DNA from: Contendibacter sp031732755
Lineage (GTDB): Bacteria > Pseudomonadota > Gammaproteobacteria > Competibacterales > Competibacteraceae
Assembly: GCA_031732755.1 (NCBI GenBank)
Contig: JAVMKI010000029.1
Location: 1-64,000, forward strand
Direction: 5' to 3'
DNA length: 64,000 nucleotides
This document shows, in pieces, positions 11,098 to 17,797 of the stretch (within the stretch, counting starts at the first letter, position 1; the number at the start of each line of letters is the position of its first letter). A program made the translations under genes and the position numbers. The notes beneath the pieces are model-generated. The model was not told where the DNA came from and did not search any database. It was given only the letters and a program-made list of their open reading frames with translations.

Positions 11098-11472
11098 ATG
11101 GACAAGAAAGCAGCCGACAAGAAGGCCGCGCGTCTGCGGCGCGGATTGCGGGCTCGACACAAGATTCGCGAACTGGGCGTCTATCGGTTGTGCGTGCATC
11201 GCACCCCGACCCATATTTACGCCCAACTCATCAGTCCGGCTCCGACCGGCGACCGGACCTTGGCCGCCGCTTCCACCCTGGAGCCAGCGCTGCGCCAGAG
11301 TCTTAAGAGCACGGGCAACGTCGAGGCGGCCAAGGCGGTGGGCAAGGCCATCGCCGAGAAGGCCAAGGCGGTGGGCGTGACCCGGGTGGCATTTGACCGC
11401 TCCGGCTTCAAATATCACGGCCGGATCAAGGCGCTGGCCGACGCTGCCCGCGAGAACGGTTTGGAGTTTTAA
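11098..11472 (+). CDS. rplR: 50S ribosomal protein L18
   Basis: 5S rRNA-binding protein. The 124-residue product has the basic N terminus (DKKAADKKAARLRRGLRARHKIRE) and the conserved end VAFDRSGFKYHGRIKALADAARENGLEF, typical of bacterial L18. AAGGAG lies before the ATG. Spacing is 9 bp on both sides (rplF and rpsE). Confidence 0.95.
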   Translation: MDKKAADKKAARLRRGLRARHKIRELGVYRLCVHRTPTHIYAQLISPAPTGDRTLAAASTLEPALRQSLKSTGNVEAAKAVGKAIAEKAKAVGVTRVAFDRSGFKYHGRIKALADAARENGLEF

Positions 11473-11481
11473 GGAGCAGAC

Positions 11482-11991
11482 ATGGCGACGAACGTGGAAG
11501 GTTCCCAGAATACCGATGGCTTGCAGGAAAAACTGATCGCGGTCAACCGCGTGGCCAAGGTGGTCAAGGGTGGCCGGCAATTCGGTTTCACCGCCCTGAC
11601 CGTGGTGGGCGATGGTAACGGTCGGGTTGGCTTGGGTTATGGCAAGGCCCGCGAGGTGCCGATGGCCATCCAGAAAGCGATGGACAAGGCTCGTAAGAAC
11701 ATGCGCGGCGTGCCGCTGAACGGCGTCACTTTGCAGTACCCGGTTACGTCCCAGCATGGCGCGGCGCGAGTGTTCATGCAGCCGGCCTCCGAAGGCACTG
11801 GCATCATCGCCGGCGGCGCCATGCGCGCCGTGTTCGAGGTGGTGGGCGTCAAGGACGTACTGGCCAAGTGCATCGGCTCGCGCAATCCGATCAATGTGGT
11901 GCGGGCGACCATCCGTGGTCTGAGCACCATGAAGTCACCCGATTATCAGGCTGCCAAGCGTGGCAAGACCGTGGACGAGATTCGGAGCTGA
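11482..11991 (+). CDS. rpsE: 30S ribosomal protein S5
   Basis: 30S protein involved in mRNA helicase activity and decoding fidelity. The 169-residue product contains the double-stranded RNA-binding-like segment LIAVNRVAKVVKGGRQFGFTALTVVGDG and the C-terminal domain with KDVLAKCIGSRNPINVVRAT. The ribosome-binding site AAGGAG is well placed. rpmD follows 5 bp later. Confidence 0.96.
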   Translation: MATNVEGSQNTDGLQEKLIAVNRVAKVVKGGRQFGFTALTVVGDGNGRVGLGYGKAREVPMAIQKAMDKARKNMRGVPLNGVTLQYPVTSQHGAARVFMQPASEGTGIIAGGAMRAVFEVVGVKDVLAKCIGSRNPINVVRATIRGLSTMKSPDYQAAKRGKTVDEIRS

Positions 11992-11996
11992 AGCCC

Positions 11997-12179
11997 ATGG
12001 CCGACAAGCTAAAAGTGACTTTGGTCAAGAGCGTGCATGGCCGACTGGCCGCGCACCAGGCCTGCGTGCGTGGGTTGGGACTGCGGCGGATGCATAGCAG
12101 CACCGTGGTGCTCGACACTCCGGAAAATCGCGGCATGATTCGCAAGGTGTCGTATTTGTTGAAAGTTGAGGAGGTCTGA
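11997..12179 (+). CDS. rpmD: 50S ribosomal protein L30
   Basis: Small 50S protein, 60 residues from the ATG at 11997 (MADKLKVTLVKSVHGRLAAHQ). The conserved GLGLRRMHSSTVVLDTPENR-type segment, in which bacterial L30 has H-S/T-V, is present. A longer in-frame reading from 11868 is a shadow of rpsE. It lies 3 bp before rplO. Confidence 0.94.
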   Translation: MADKLKVTLVKSVHGRLAAHQACVRGLGLRRMHSSTVVLDTPENRGMIRKVSYLLKVEEV

Positions 12180-12182
12180 GCC

Positions 12183-12617
12183 ATGCGTCTTAATACCCTC
12201 AAGCCAGCGCCGGGTAGTCGGCCAGAGAAGCAACGGGTCGGGCGCGGCATCGGTTCCGGCCTCGGCAAGACCAGCGGCCGTGGCCACAAGGGCCAACACG
12301 CTCGGGCGGGTGGTTACCACAAGGTTGGGTTTGAAGGCGGGCAGATGCCCCTGCAGCGGCGCCTGCCCAAGCGGGGCTTTCGCTCGATGGCCGCCAAGGA
12401 CACTGCCGAAGTGCGGCTACACGATCTGGCCAGGATCTCCGCCGAGGTCATCGATCTGACGGCGCTCAAGGCGGCCAACGTCGTGCCGATCTTCGCCAAA
12501 AAGGCCAAGGTGATTCTCTCCGGCAAACTGGAGAAGGCCGTGACCCTGCGTGGCTTGGCGCTGACCCAGGGTGCCCGGACCGCGGTGCTGGCGGCTGGCG
12601 GGACCATTCAAGAGTAA
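12183..12617 (+). CDS. rplO: 50S ribosomal protein L15
   Basis: Late-assembly 50S protein. The 144-residue product begins MRLNTLKPAPGSRPEKQRVGRG and has the glycine-rich stretch GKTSGRGHKGQHARAG and the conserved FEGGQMPLQRRLPKRGF. GAGGTCTGAGCC precedes the ATG. It is followed 5 bp later by secY, the standard arrangement. Confidence 0.96.
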   Translation: MRLNTLKPAPGSRPEKQRVGRGIGSGLGKTSGRGHKGQHARAGGYHKVGFEGGQMPLQRRLPKRGFRSMAAKDTAEVRLHDLARISAEVIDLTALKAANVVPIFAKKAKVILSGKLEKAVTLRGLALTQGARTAVLAAGGTIQE

Positions 12618-12622
12618 CCACG

Positions 12623-13951
12623 ATGGCCTCCGCCCTGCCGGATCTCGGCAAAATGACCGAACTGCGTCAGCGCCTCCTGTTTCTGCTGGGGGCGCTAGTG
12701 GTGTTCCGCGTTGGGACGCACATCCCGGTGCCGGGCATCGATCCGCACGCGATGGCGCAGTTGTTCGACCAGCAGCGCGGCACCATCCTCGACATGTTCA
12801 ACATGTTTTCGGGCGGTGCGCTACGGCGGCTGAGCCTGTTTGCGCTCGGTGTCATGCCTTACATTTCCGCTTCGATCATCCTGCAACTGATGTCCATGGT
12901 GGTGCCGTCGCTGGAGCAGTTGCGCAAGGAGGGTGGGGCGGCGGGCCGCCACACGTTGACTCGCTACACCCGTTATTTGACGGTGGTGCTGGCGGCGTTT
13001 CAGGCCATTGGCGTGAGCATCGCGCTGCAAAACCAGATGGCGGGCGGCAGTTCGGTGGTGATCTCACCCGGCGTCGGCTTCATCATGATCTCGACCATCA
13101 GCCTGGTGACCGGCACGATGTTCCTGGTCTGGTTGGGCGAGCAGGTGACCGAGCGCGGCATCGGCAACGGCATTTCCATGTTGATCTTCGCCGGCATCGT
13201 CGCGGGCCTGCCCCATGCGGTGGGCGGCACTTTGGAACTGGCCCGGACGGGTGAGCTGCATGTCATGCTGGTGCTGTTCCTGTTGGCATTGAGCATTCTG
13301 GTTACCGGTTTCGTGGTGTTCGTCGAACGCGGTCAGCGGCGCATTACGGTCAACTACGCCAAGCGCCAGCAGGGTCGCAAGGTGTACGCAGCCCAGACCA
13401 CCCACTTGCCGCTGAAGCTGAACATGTCGGGCGTCATTCCGCCGATTTTTGCATCCAGCCTGATCTTGTTTCCGGCCACGCTGGGTAGTTGGTTCGGTAA
13501 TGCGCCACACCTGGGCTGGTTGCGCGACATCAGCTCGACGCTGTCGCCGGGGCAGCCGTTGTATGTGTTATGCTACGCGGGGCTGATCATCTTCTTCTGC
13601 TTCTTTTACACCGCCCTGGTGTTCAATTCCAAGGAAACGGCTGATAACCTGAAGAAATCCGGTGCGTTCATTCCAGGAATTCGGCCAGGAATGCAAACCG
13701 CGAACTACATCGACAAGGTGCTGACCCGGTTGACCCTGGTGGGCGCCGCTTACATCACCGCCGTTTGCCTGCTGCCCGAATTTCTGATCCTGTATTGGCG
13801 GGTGCCGTTCTATTTTGGCGGCACCTCACTGTTGATCATCGTCGTGGTGGTGATGGATTTCATGGCTCAGGTCCAGGCGCATCTGATGTCGCATCAGTAC
13901 GAGAGCCTGCTGAAGAAGAGCAGCTTCAGGGGTCAGGGTCTGTCGCGCTGA
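12623..13951 (+). CDS. secY: Protein translocase subunit SecY
   Basis: Channel-forming subunit of the SecYEG inner-membrane translocon. The 442-residue product shows the family pattern of ten hydrophobic segments. It carries the plug-region signature GGALRRLSLFALGVMPYISASIILQL (around residues 70-96) and the second signature GIGNGISMLIFAGIV. The cytoplasmic loops with YAKRQQGRK and ESLLKKS are intact. It sits between rplO and rpmJ, as in other proteobacteria. Confidence 0.97.
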   Translation: MASALPDLGKMTELRQRLLFLLGALVVFRVGTHIPVPGIDPHAMAQLFDQQRGTILDMFNMFSGGALRRLSLFALGVMPYISASIILQLMSMVVPSLEQLRKEGGAAGRHTLTRYTRYLTVVLAAFQAIGVSIALQNQMAGGSSVVISPGVGFIMISTISLVTGTMFLVWLGEQVTERGIGNGISMLIFAGIVAGLPHAVGGTLELARTGELHVMLVLFLLALSILVTGFVVFVERGQRRITVNYAKRQQGRKVYAAQTTHLPLKLNMSGVIPPIFASSLILFPATLGSWFGNAPHLGWLRDISSTLSPGQPLYVLCYAGLIIFFCFFYTALVFNSKETADNLKKSGAFIPGIRPGMQTANYIDKVLTRLTLVGAAYITAVCLLPEFLILYWRVPFYFGGTSLLIIVVVVMDFMAQVQAHLMSHQYESLLKKSSFRGQGLSR

Positions 13952-14009
13952 GTGGATAACCGTTAATTGAGCGCTGCCCCAGGCGGCGTCCTGAATCTGG
14001 AGAGCAATG

Positions 14010-14123
14010 ATGAAAGTGCGTGCCTCGGTAAAGAAAATTTGCCGCAACTGCAAGATCATTCGCCGCGACCGCGTGGTTCGGGTGATCTGCACGGACGCCC
14101 GCCACAAGCAGCGGCAGGGCTGA
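14010..14123 (+). CDS. rpmJ: 50S ribosomal protein L36 (zinc form)
   Basis: This 37-residue protein starts at the second of two adjacent ATGs (14007 and 14010), giving the canonical MKVRASVKKICRNCKIIRRD. The zinc ligands Cys11, Cys14, Cys27 and a following His are all present, so it is the zinc-binding (C+) form, while S14 here is zinc-free. The product ends KHKQRQG-like (HKQRQG). GGAGAG upstream is the ribosome-binding site. Confidence 0.93.
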   Translation: MKVRASVKKICRNCKIIRRDRVVRVICTDARHKQRQG

Positions 14124-14219
14124 AAAACAACGGTCATTATTGATTTACAGCGTCGAGTGAATTAAATTCTCGCTTCTTTGCGCGGCGAGCGCCCGGCGCG
14201 ATGGGAGGAGTTTCAAGGC

Positions 14220-14576
14220 ATGGCCCGTATTGCAGGCATCAACATTCCAGTCAACAAGCATGCGGTCATCGCGCTGCAAGCCATTTATGGAATCGGCCCG
14301 ACCCGCGCCCAGCGGATTTGCGTGGCGGCCAACGTCGCCCCAAATCTCAAGGTCCGTGATCTGAGTGAACCACAAGTAGACGCGCTGCGCGCCGAAGTGG
14401 CCAGGTACACCGTGGAAGGCGACCTGCGCCGCGAAGTGTCCATGAGCATCAAACGGCTGATGGATTTGGGCTGCTATCGCGGCCTGCGGCATCGGCGCGG
14501 TTTGCCGGTACGTGGCCAGCGCACCCGCACCAACGCCCGGACGCGCAAGGGTCCGCGCCGCGCAATCCGCAAGTAG
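14220..14576 (+). CDS. rpsM: 30S ribosomal protein S13
   Basis: 30S head protein that contacts the P-site tRNA and forms intersubunit bridges. The ATG at 14220, behind GGGAGGAG, gives MARIAGINIPVNKHAVIAL and 118 residues. The C-terminal signature LRHRRGLPVRGQRTRTNART is complete. First gene of the alpha-operon part; a 96-bp, partly AT-rich spacer separates it from rpmJ and may carry a promoter. Confidence 0.96.
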   Translation: MARIAGINIPVNKHAVIALQAIYGIGPTRAQRICVAANVAPNLKVRDLSEPQVDALRAEVARYTVEGDLRREVSMSIKRLMDLGCYRGLRHRRGLPVRGQRTRTNARTRKGPRRAIRK

Positions 14577-14618
14577 GCGGTTGGAAAATTTCGGAATTCC
14601 CTTGGCATAGGTCGGAGC

Positions 14619-15008
14619 ATGGCAAAACCGGTTACCAAGACACGCAAGCGTGTCAAGAAAAACGTCGTGGATGGCATCGCCCATATCCACGCCTCGTTCA
14701 ACAATACCATCATCACCATCACGGACCGTCAGGGCAATACATTGGGATGGGCCACGTCGGGCGGTTCGGGTTTTCGTGGTTCCCGTAAGAGCACGCCGTT
14801 CGCGGCGCAGGTCGCCGCCGAGCGGGTGGGTGGGGTGGTCAAGGAATTTGGGGTCAAGAATCTGGAAGTCAATGTCAACGGTCCGGGACCGGGACGGGAA
14901 TCCGCCGTGCGCGCTCTGAATGCCGCCGGATTCAAGATCGTTAGTATTATGGATGTGACGCCGATTCCACATAACGGCTGCCGTCCCCCGAAGCGCCGTC
15001 GCGTCTAG
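14619..15008 (+). CDS. rpsK: 30S ribosomal protein S11
   Basis: 30S platform protein near the E site. The 129-residue product contains AHIHASFNNTIITITDRQGN and GFRGSRKSTPFAAQVAAE, and ends with the conserved DVTPIPHNGCRPPKRRRV. It lies between rpsM and rpsD. Confidence 0.96.
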   Translation: MAKPVTKTRKRVKKNVVDGIAHIHASFNNTIITITDRQGNTLGWATSGGSGFRGSRKSTPFAAQVAAERVGGVVKEFGVKNLEVNVNGPGPGRESAVRALNAAGFKIVSIMDVTPIPHNGCRPPKRRRV

Positions 15009-15023
15009 TTCAGGAGTCCTATC

Positions 15024-15647
15024 GTGGCGAGATATCTCGGTCCCAAATGCAAGCTCAGTCGCCGGGAGGGTGTCGATCTATCCCTGAAATCGGCGGCGCG
15101 GGCGCTGGAATCCAAGTGCAATCTGGAGCGGCCGCCGGGCCAGCATGGCGCGCGGCGTCCTCGGCTGTCGGATTACGGTTTGCAGTTGCGTGAAAAGCAG
15201 AAGCTGCGGCGCATCTACGGCGTGCTGGAGCGGCAGTTCGTCAACTATTACAAGGAGGCCGCCCGCCGCAAGGGTTCCACCGGCGAGAACCTGCTCAAGT
15301 TGTTGGAATGTCGATTGGACAACGTGGTGTACCGGATGGGGTTCGGCAGTACCCGCGCCGAGGCCAGGCAACTGGTTTCGCACCGGGCGATCACCGTCAA
15401 CGGCCAGCGGGTCAACATTCCCTCCTATCAGGTCAATCCGGAGGATGTGGTGGCGATTCACGAAAAGAGTCGCACCCAGATTCGCATCCAGTATGCGCTG
15501 CAATTGGCCCAGGGTCATGGCGGTTTTGTGGACTGGGTGAGTGTGGACGCGGGCAAGATGAGTGGCGTCTTCAAGCGGATTCCCGATCGCGCCGATTTGC
15601 CGGCGGACATCAATGAATCCCTGGTCGTGGAACTGTACTCCAAGTGA
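15024..15647 (+). CDS. rpsD: 30S ribosomal protein S4
   Basis: Primary 16S rRNA-binding protein, and the alpha-operon repressor in E. coli. The GTG start (CAGGAGTCCTATC upstream) gives MARYLGPKCKLSRREG and 207 residues. The S4 RNA-binding domain (ECRLDNVVYRMGFGSTRAEARQLV onward, about residues 95-160) is complete. Two N-terminal cysteines remain (Cys9, Cys32). The stop is overlapped by an in-frame GTG of rpoA. Confidence 0.96.
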   Translation: MARYLGPKCKLSRREGVDLSLKSAARALESKCNLERPPGQHGARRPRLSDYGLQLREKQKLRRIYGVLERQFVNYYKEAARRKGSTGENLLKLLECRLDNVVYRMGFGSTRAEARQLVSHRAITVNGQRVNIPSYQVNPEDVVAIHEKSRTQIRIQYALQLAQGHGGFVDWVSVDAGKMSGVFKRIPDRADLPADINESLVVELYSK

Positions 15648-15667
15648 GCGATGCCGAGGGTAAACGG

Positions 15668-16777
15668 ATGGTGGGCGCATTTGATCTGCTGAAACCGACT
15701 CGCGTTGAGGTGGAGAAGCTCGATCCGCGGCGGGCGCGGGTGACCGTGGAGCCGTTGGAGCGGGGTTTTGGCTACACCCTCGGCAACGCCCTGCGGCGGA
15801 TTTTGCTGTCTTCCATTCCCGGCGCCGCGATCATTGAGTGTGAAATCGAAGGCGTGTTGCACGAGTACTCGACCGTCGAGGGCGTTCAGGAAGATGTCAT
15901 TGATATCCTGCTGAATCTGAAGGGAGTGGCGGTCACCCTGCAGGAAGGGACTTCCGATGCGATGCTGGTTTTGACCAAGAAAGGGCCGGGACCGGTGTTG
16001 GCGGGCGACATCGAACGGACCCATGCCGTCGAGATCGTCAATCCGCAGCATGTGATCGCGCATCTGACCAAGAGCGGCGAATTGCGTATGAAGCTCAAGG
16101 TCGAGCGCGGACGTGGTTACTGGCCAGCCACCATGCGGGAAGGGGCCGACAGCGAAAACCGGCCAATTGGACGCCTGCGCCTGGATGCATCCTTCAGCCC
16201 GATTGAGCGGATCAGTTACCGGGTGGAAAATGCCCGCGTCGAGCAGCGAACCGATCTGGACAGACTGGTGCTGATGTTGGAAACCAACGGAACCCTCGAC
16301 CCCGAGGATGCCATTCGCACGGCGGCGCGGATTTTGTTGGATCAGTTATCGGTGTTCGTGGATCTGCGCGGCAAGAGGGACGAACCCCCGCCGCCGCCGC
16401 TGGTGGATGTCGATCCGAGCCTGATGCAGCCAGTGGACGATCTGGAGCTGACCGTGCGTTCGGCCAACTGCCTGAAGGCGGAGAATATTTATTACATCGG
16501 TGATCTGGTGCAGCGGACTGAGGCGGAACTGCTCAAGACCCCGAACCTCGGCAAGAAGTCCCTGACCGAGATCAAGGATGTGTTGGCTAAGAGAAAGCTG
16601 CAGTTGGGTATGAAAATCGAGAACTGGCCACCGCCGGGCTTGAGTCTGGAGCAATCCGAAGATCGGGCCGCCGCGCGGCGCGCGAGCCTGGCCTTGGAGA
16701 CGGCGGAGGCGGAGAAGCTATCCTCCCGCGCGGGACAGCGAACTGCGGTCGGCGGCGACGGTGCCGATGACGAGTAG
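15668..16777 (+). CDS. rpoA: RNA polymerase alpha subunit with extended C terminus
   Basis: Alpha subunit, which nucleates RNA polymerase assembly and binds UP elements and activators. I chose ATG 15668 (MVGAFDLLKPTRVEVEKL; GAGGGT 7 bp upstream), which aligns with other alpha subunits. A GTG at 15644 overlapping the rpsD stop would add eight residues. The N-terminal domain has EPLERGFGYTLGNALRRILLSS; the C-terminal domain has DLELTVRSANCLKAENIYYIGDLVQRTE and LTEIKDVLAKRKLQLGM. After the usual end (ENWPP) about 45 extra charged residues follow (to GADDE), making 369 residues against about 329 in E. coli. Confidence 0.96.
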   Translation: MVGAFDLLKPTRVEVEKLDPRRARVTVEPLERGFGYTLGNALRRILLSSIPGAAIIECEIEGVLHEYSTVEGVQEDVIDILLNLKGVAVTLQEGTSDAMLVLTKKGPGPVLAGDIERTHAVEIVNPQHVIAHLTKSGELRMKLKVERGRGYWPATMREGADSENRPIGRLRLDASFSPIERISYRVENARVEQRTDLDRLVLMLETNGTLDPEDAIRTAARILLDQLSVFVDLRGKRDEPPPPPLVDVDPSLMQPVDDLELTVRSANCLKAENIYYIGDLVQRTEAELLKTPNLGKKSLTEIKDVLAKRKLQLGMKIENWPPPGLSLEQSEDRAAARRASLALETAEAEKLSSRAGQRTAVGGDGADDE

Positions 16778-16858
16778 AAGGCGTGGCTTGGCCCAACTCT
16801 CTCTTTCTCCCACTTTTTTATTCGCATTTCGCGTTTCGAGCTTCAAGGAATCCTAGTC

Positions 16859-17233
16859 ATGCGCCATCGCAACGCCGGTCGCAAACTCAATCGCACCAGC
16901 AGCCATCGCAAGGCCATGTTTAGCAACATGGCCGCTTCACTGTTCACTCACGAACTGATCCGAACTACGCTGCCCAAGGCCAAGGAACTGCGTCGAGTCG
17001 CTGAACCGCTGATCACTCTGTCCAAGGAAGACAGCGTGGCTCGGCGTCGGCTGGCGTTCGCCCGCTTGCGCGACCGGGATGTGGTGACCAAGCTATTTAA
17101 TGAACTGGGGCCTCGTTATCAGGCCCGGCCTGGCGGTTATTTGCGCATTCTAAAGTGCGGATTTCGCAGTGGCGACAATGCCCCCATGGCCTATGTTGAA
17201 CTGGTGGATCGGCCTGAAGCGGCGGCTAGTTAA
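16859..17233 (+). CDS. rplQ: 50S ribosomal protein L17
   Basis: Large-subunit protein near the tunnel exit. The 124-residue product begins MRHRNAGRKLNRTSSHRKAMFSNM and contains LIRTTLPKAKELRRVAEPLITL and GYLRILKCGFRSGDNAPMAYVELVDR, all diagnostic. CAAGGAAT precedes the ATG. Last gene of the ribosomal supercluster; a strong terminator begins 18 bp after its stop. Confidence 0.96.
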   Translation: MRHRNAGRKLNRTSSHRKAMFSNMAASLFTHELIRTTLPKAKELRRVAEPLITLSKEDSVARRRLAFARLRDRDVVTKLFNELGPRYQARPGGYLRILKCGFRSGDNAPMAYVELVDRPEAAAS

Positions 17234-17251
17234 CTGGCACTTTACGATCCC

Positions 17252-17278
17252 AAAAAACCGGGCAATGCCCGGTTTTTT
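17252..17278 (+). terminator. Rho-independent terminator after rplQ
   Basis: A perfect 12-bp stem (A6-CCGGGC paired with GCCCGG-T6) closes on a three-base AAT loop and ends in the T6 run. Because the arms are A-rich and T-rich, it can also work in the opposite direction. It marks the end of the str–S10–spc–alpha transcription block. Confidence 0.92.
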
Positions 17279-17319
17279 AATGTTTTGGCCGGCATCGACA
17301 GCCGTACCAAAGTTTACTC

Positions 17320-17676
17320 TCCGAATTTACACCACCTTGGCAGGTTCGGTACAAAGTATTGATTGGGGATGTCGGCCAGCGAGTTCGAGAACTGGTTCGA
17401 CAGACCTGCGAAGCCTTTGAGATTCGGATTATCAAAGGGGTAGTGAGCAAGGATTATGTGCATATTCTGGTTTATGATGTGTCATATCAAGGGGCGATCA
17501 GCGAGCAAGTTGTTTGAGGAATTTCCGGAATTGAGAAGCGTTACTAGGGATGGCATTTTTGGGCACGGGGCTATTTTTGTGTGACGGTGGGGGATATGAC
17601 GGAAGACATGATTAAGGAGTACTTGGATCATCACTTTGAACCAGATCCAGCCTGCGACTTTCGGGTTGAACCTTAG
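17320..17676 (+). pseudogene. IS200/IS605-family transposase TnpA, decayed
   Basis: Single-strand Y1 transposase remnant. Translation across frames restores family blocks: RYKVLIGDVGQRVRELVRQT then IRIIKGVVSKDYVHILV in one frame (from about 17347), KGRSASKLFEEFPEL in the next, and HFWARGYFCVTVGDMTEDMIKEYLDHHFEP to the stop at 17674-17676. The first 30 or so residues are too degraded to read, and at least two frameshifts plus in-frame stops make it non-functional. The HUH pair of intact relatives survives only as YVH. It lies just behind the rplQ terminator. Confidence 0.85.
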
Positions 17677-17698
17677 GCGCGTCGTTCAGTCGACGCGC
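17677..17698 (+). repeat. Hairpin at transposase stop (IS200-like)
   Basis: GCGCGTCG (17677-17684) and CGACGCGC (17691-17698) form a perfect 8-bp stem with a 6-base loop immediately after the stop of the decayed transposase. Subterminal hairpins of this kind are used by IS200/IS605 elements for end recognition. No T-tract follows, so terminator function is less likely. Confidence 0.55.
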
Positions 17699-17727
17699 AC
17701 ATGGACCTTCAGTCCGTTACTTCAACT

Positions 17728-17746
17728 CACCGGCTTTCAGGCGGTG
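17728..17746 (+). repeat. Probable right-end hairpin of the IS200-like element
   Basis: CACCG (17728-17732) and CGGTG (17742-17746) flank the loop GCTTTCAGG, closely resembling the end hairpins of IS200/IS605 elements. It is followed by TTGTTGATCT, where cleavage would be expected a few bases downstream. The element therefore ends about 50 bp before the next coding sequence. The left end was not identified. Confidence 0.5.
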
Positions 17747-17797
17747 GTTGTTGATCTCAGGATAATGAAATTCTTCAACGACTTTTCAGGAGGAAGC

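Noticed and set aside
9652..11757. 701-codon minus-strand open frame across rpsN to rpsE
   Set aside because: It is antisense to seven well-conserved ribosomal protein genes, has no recognisable domain, and arises from high GC and biased codon use.
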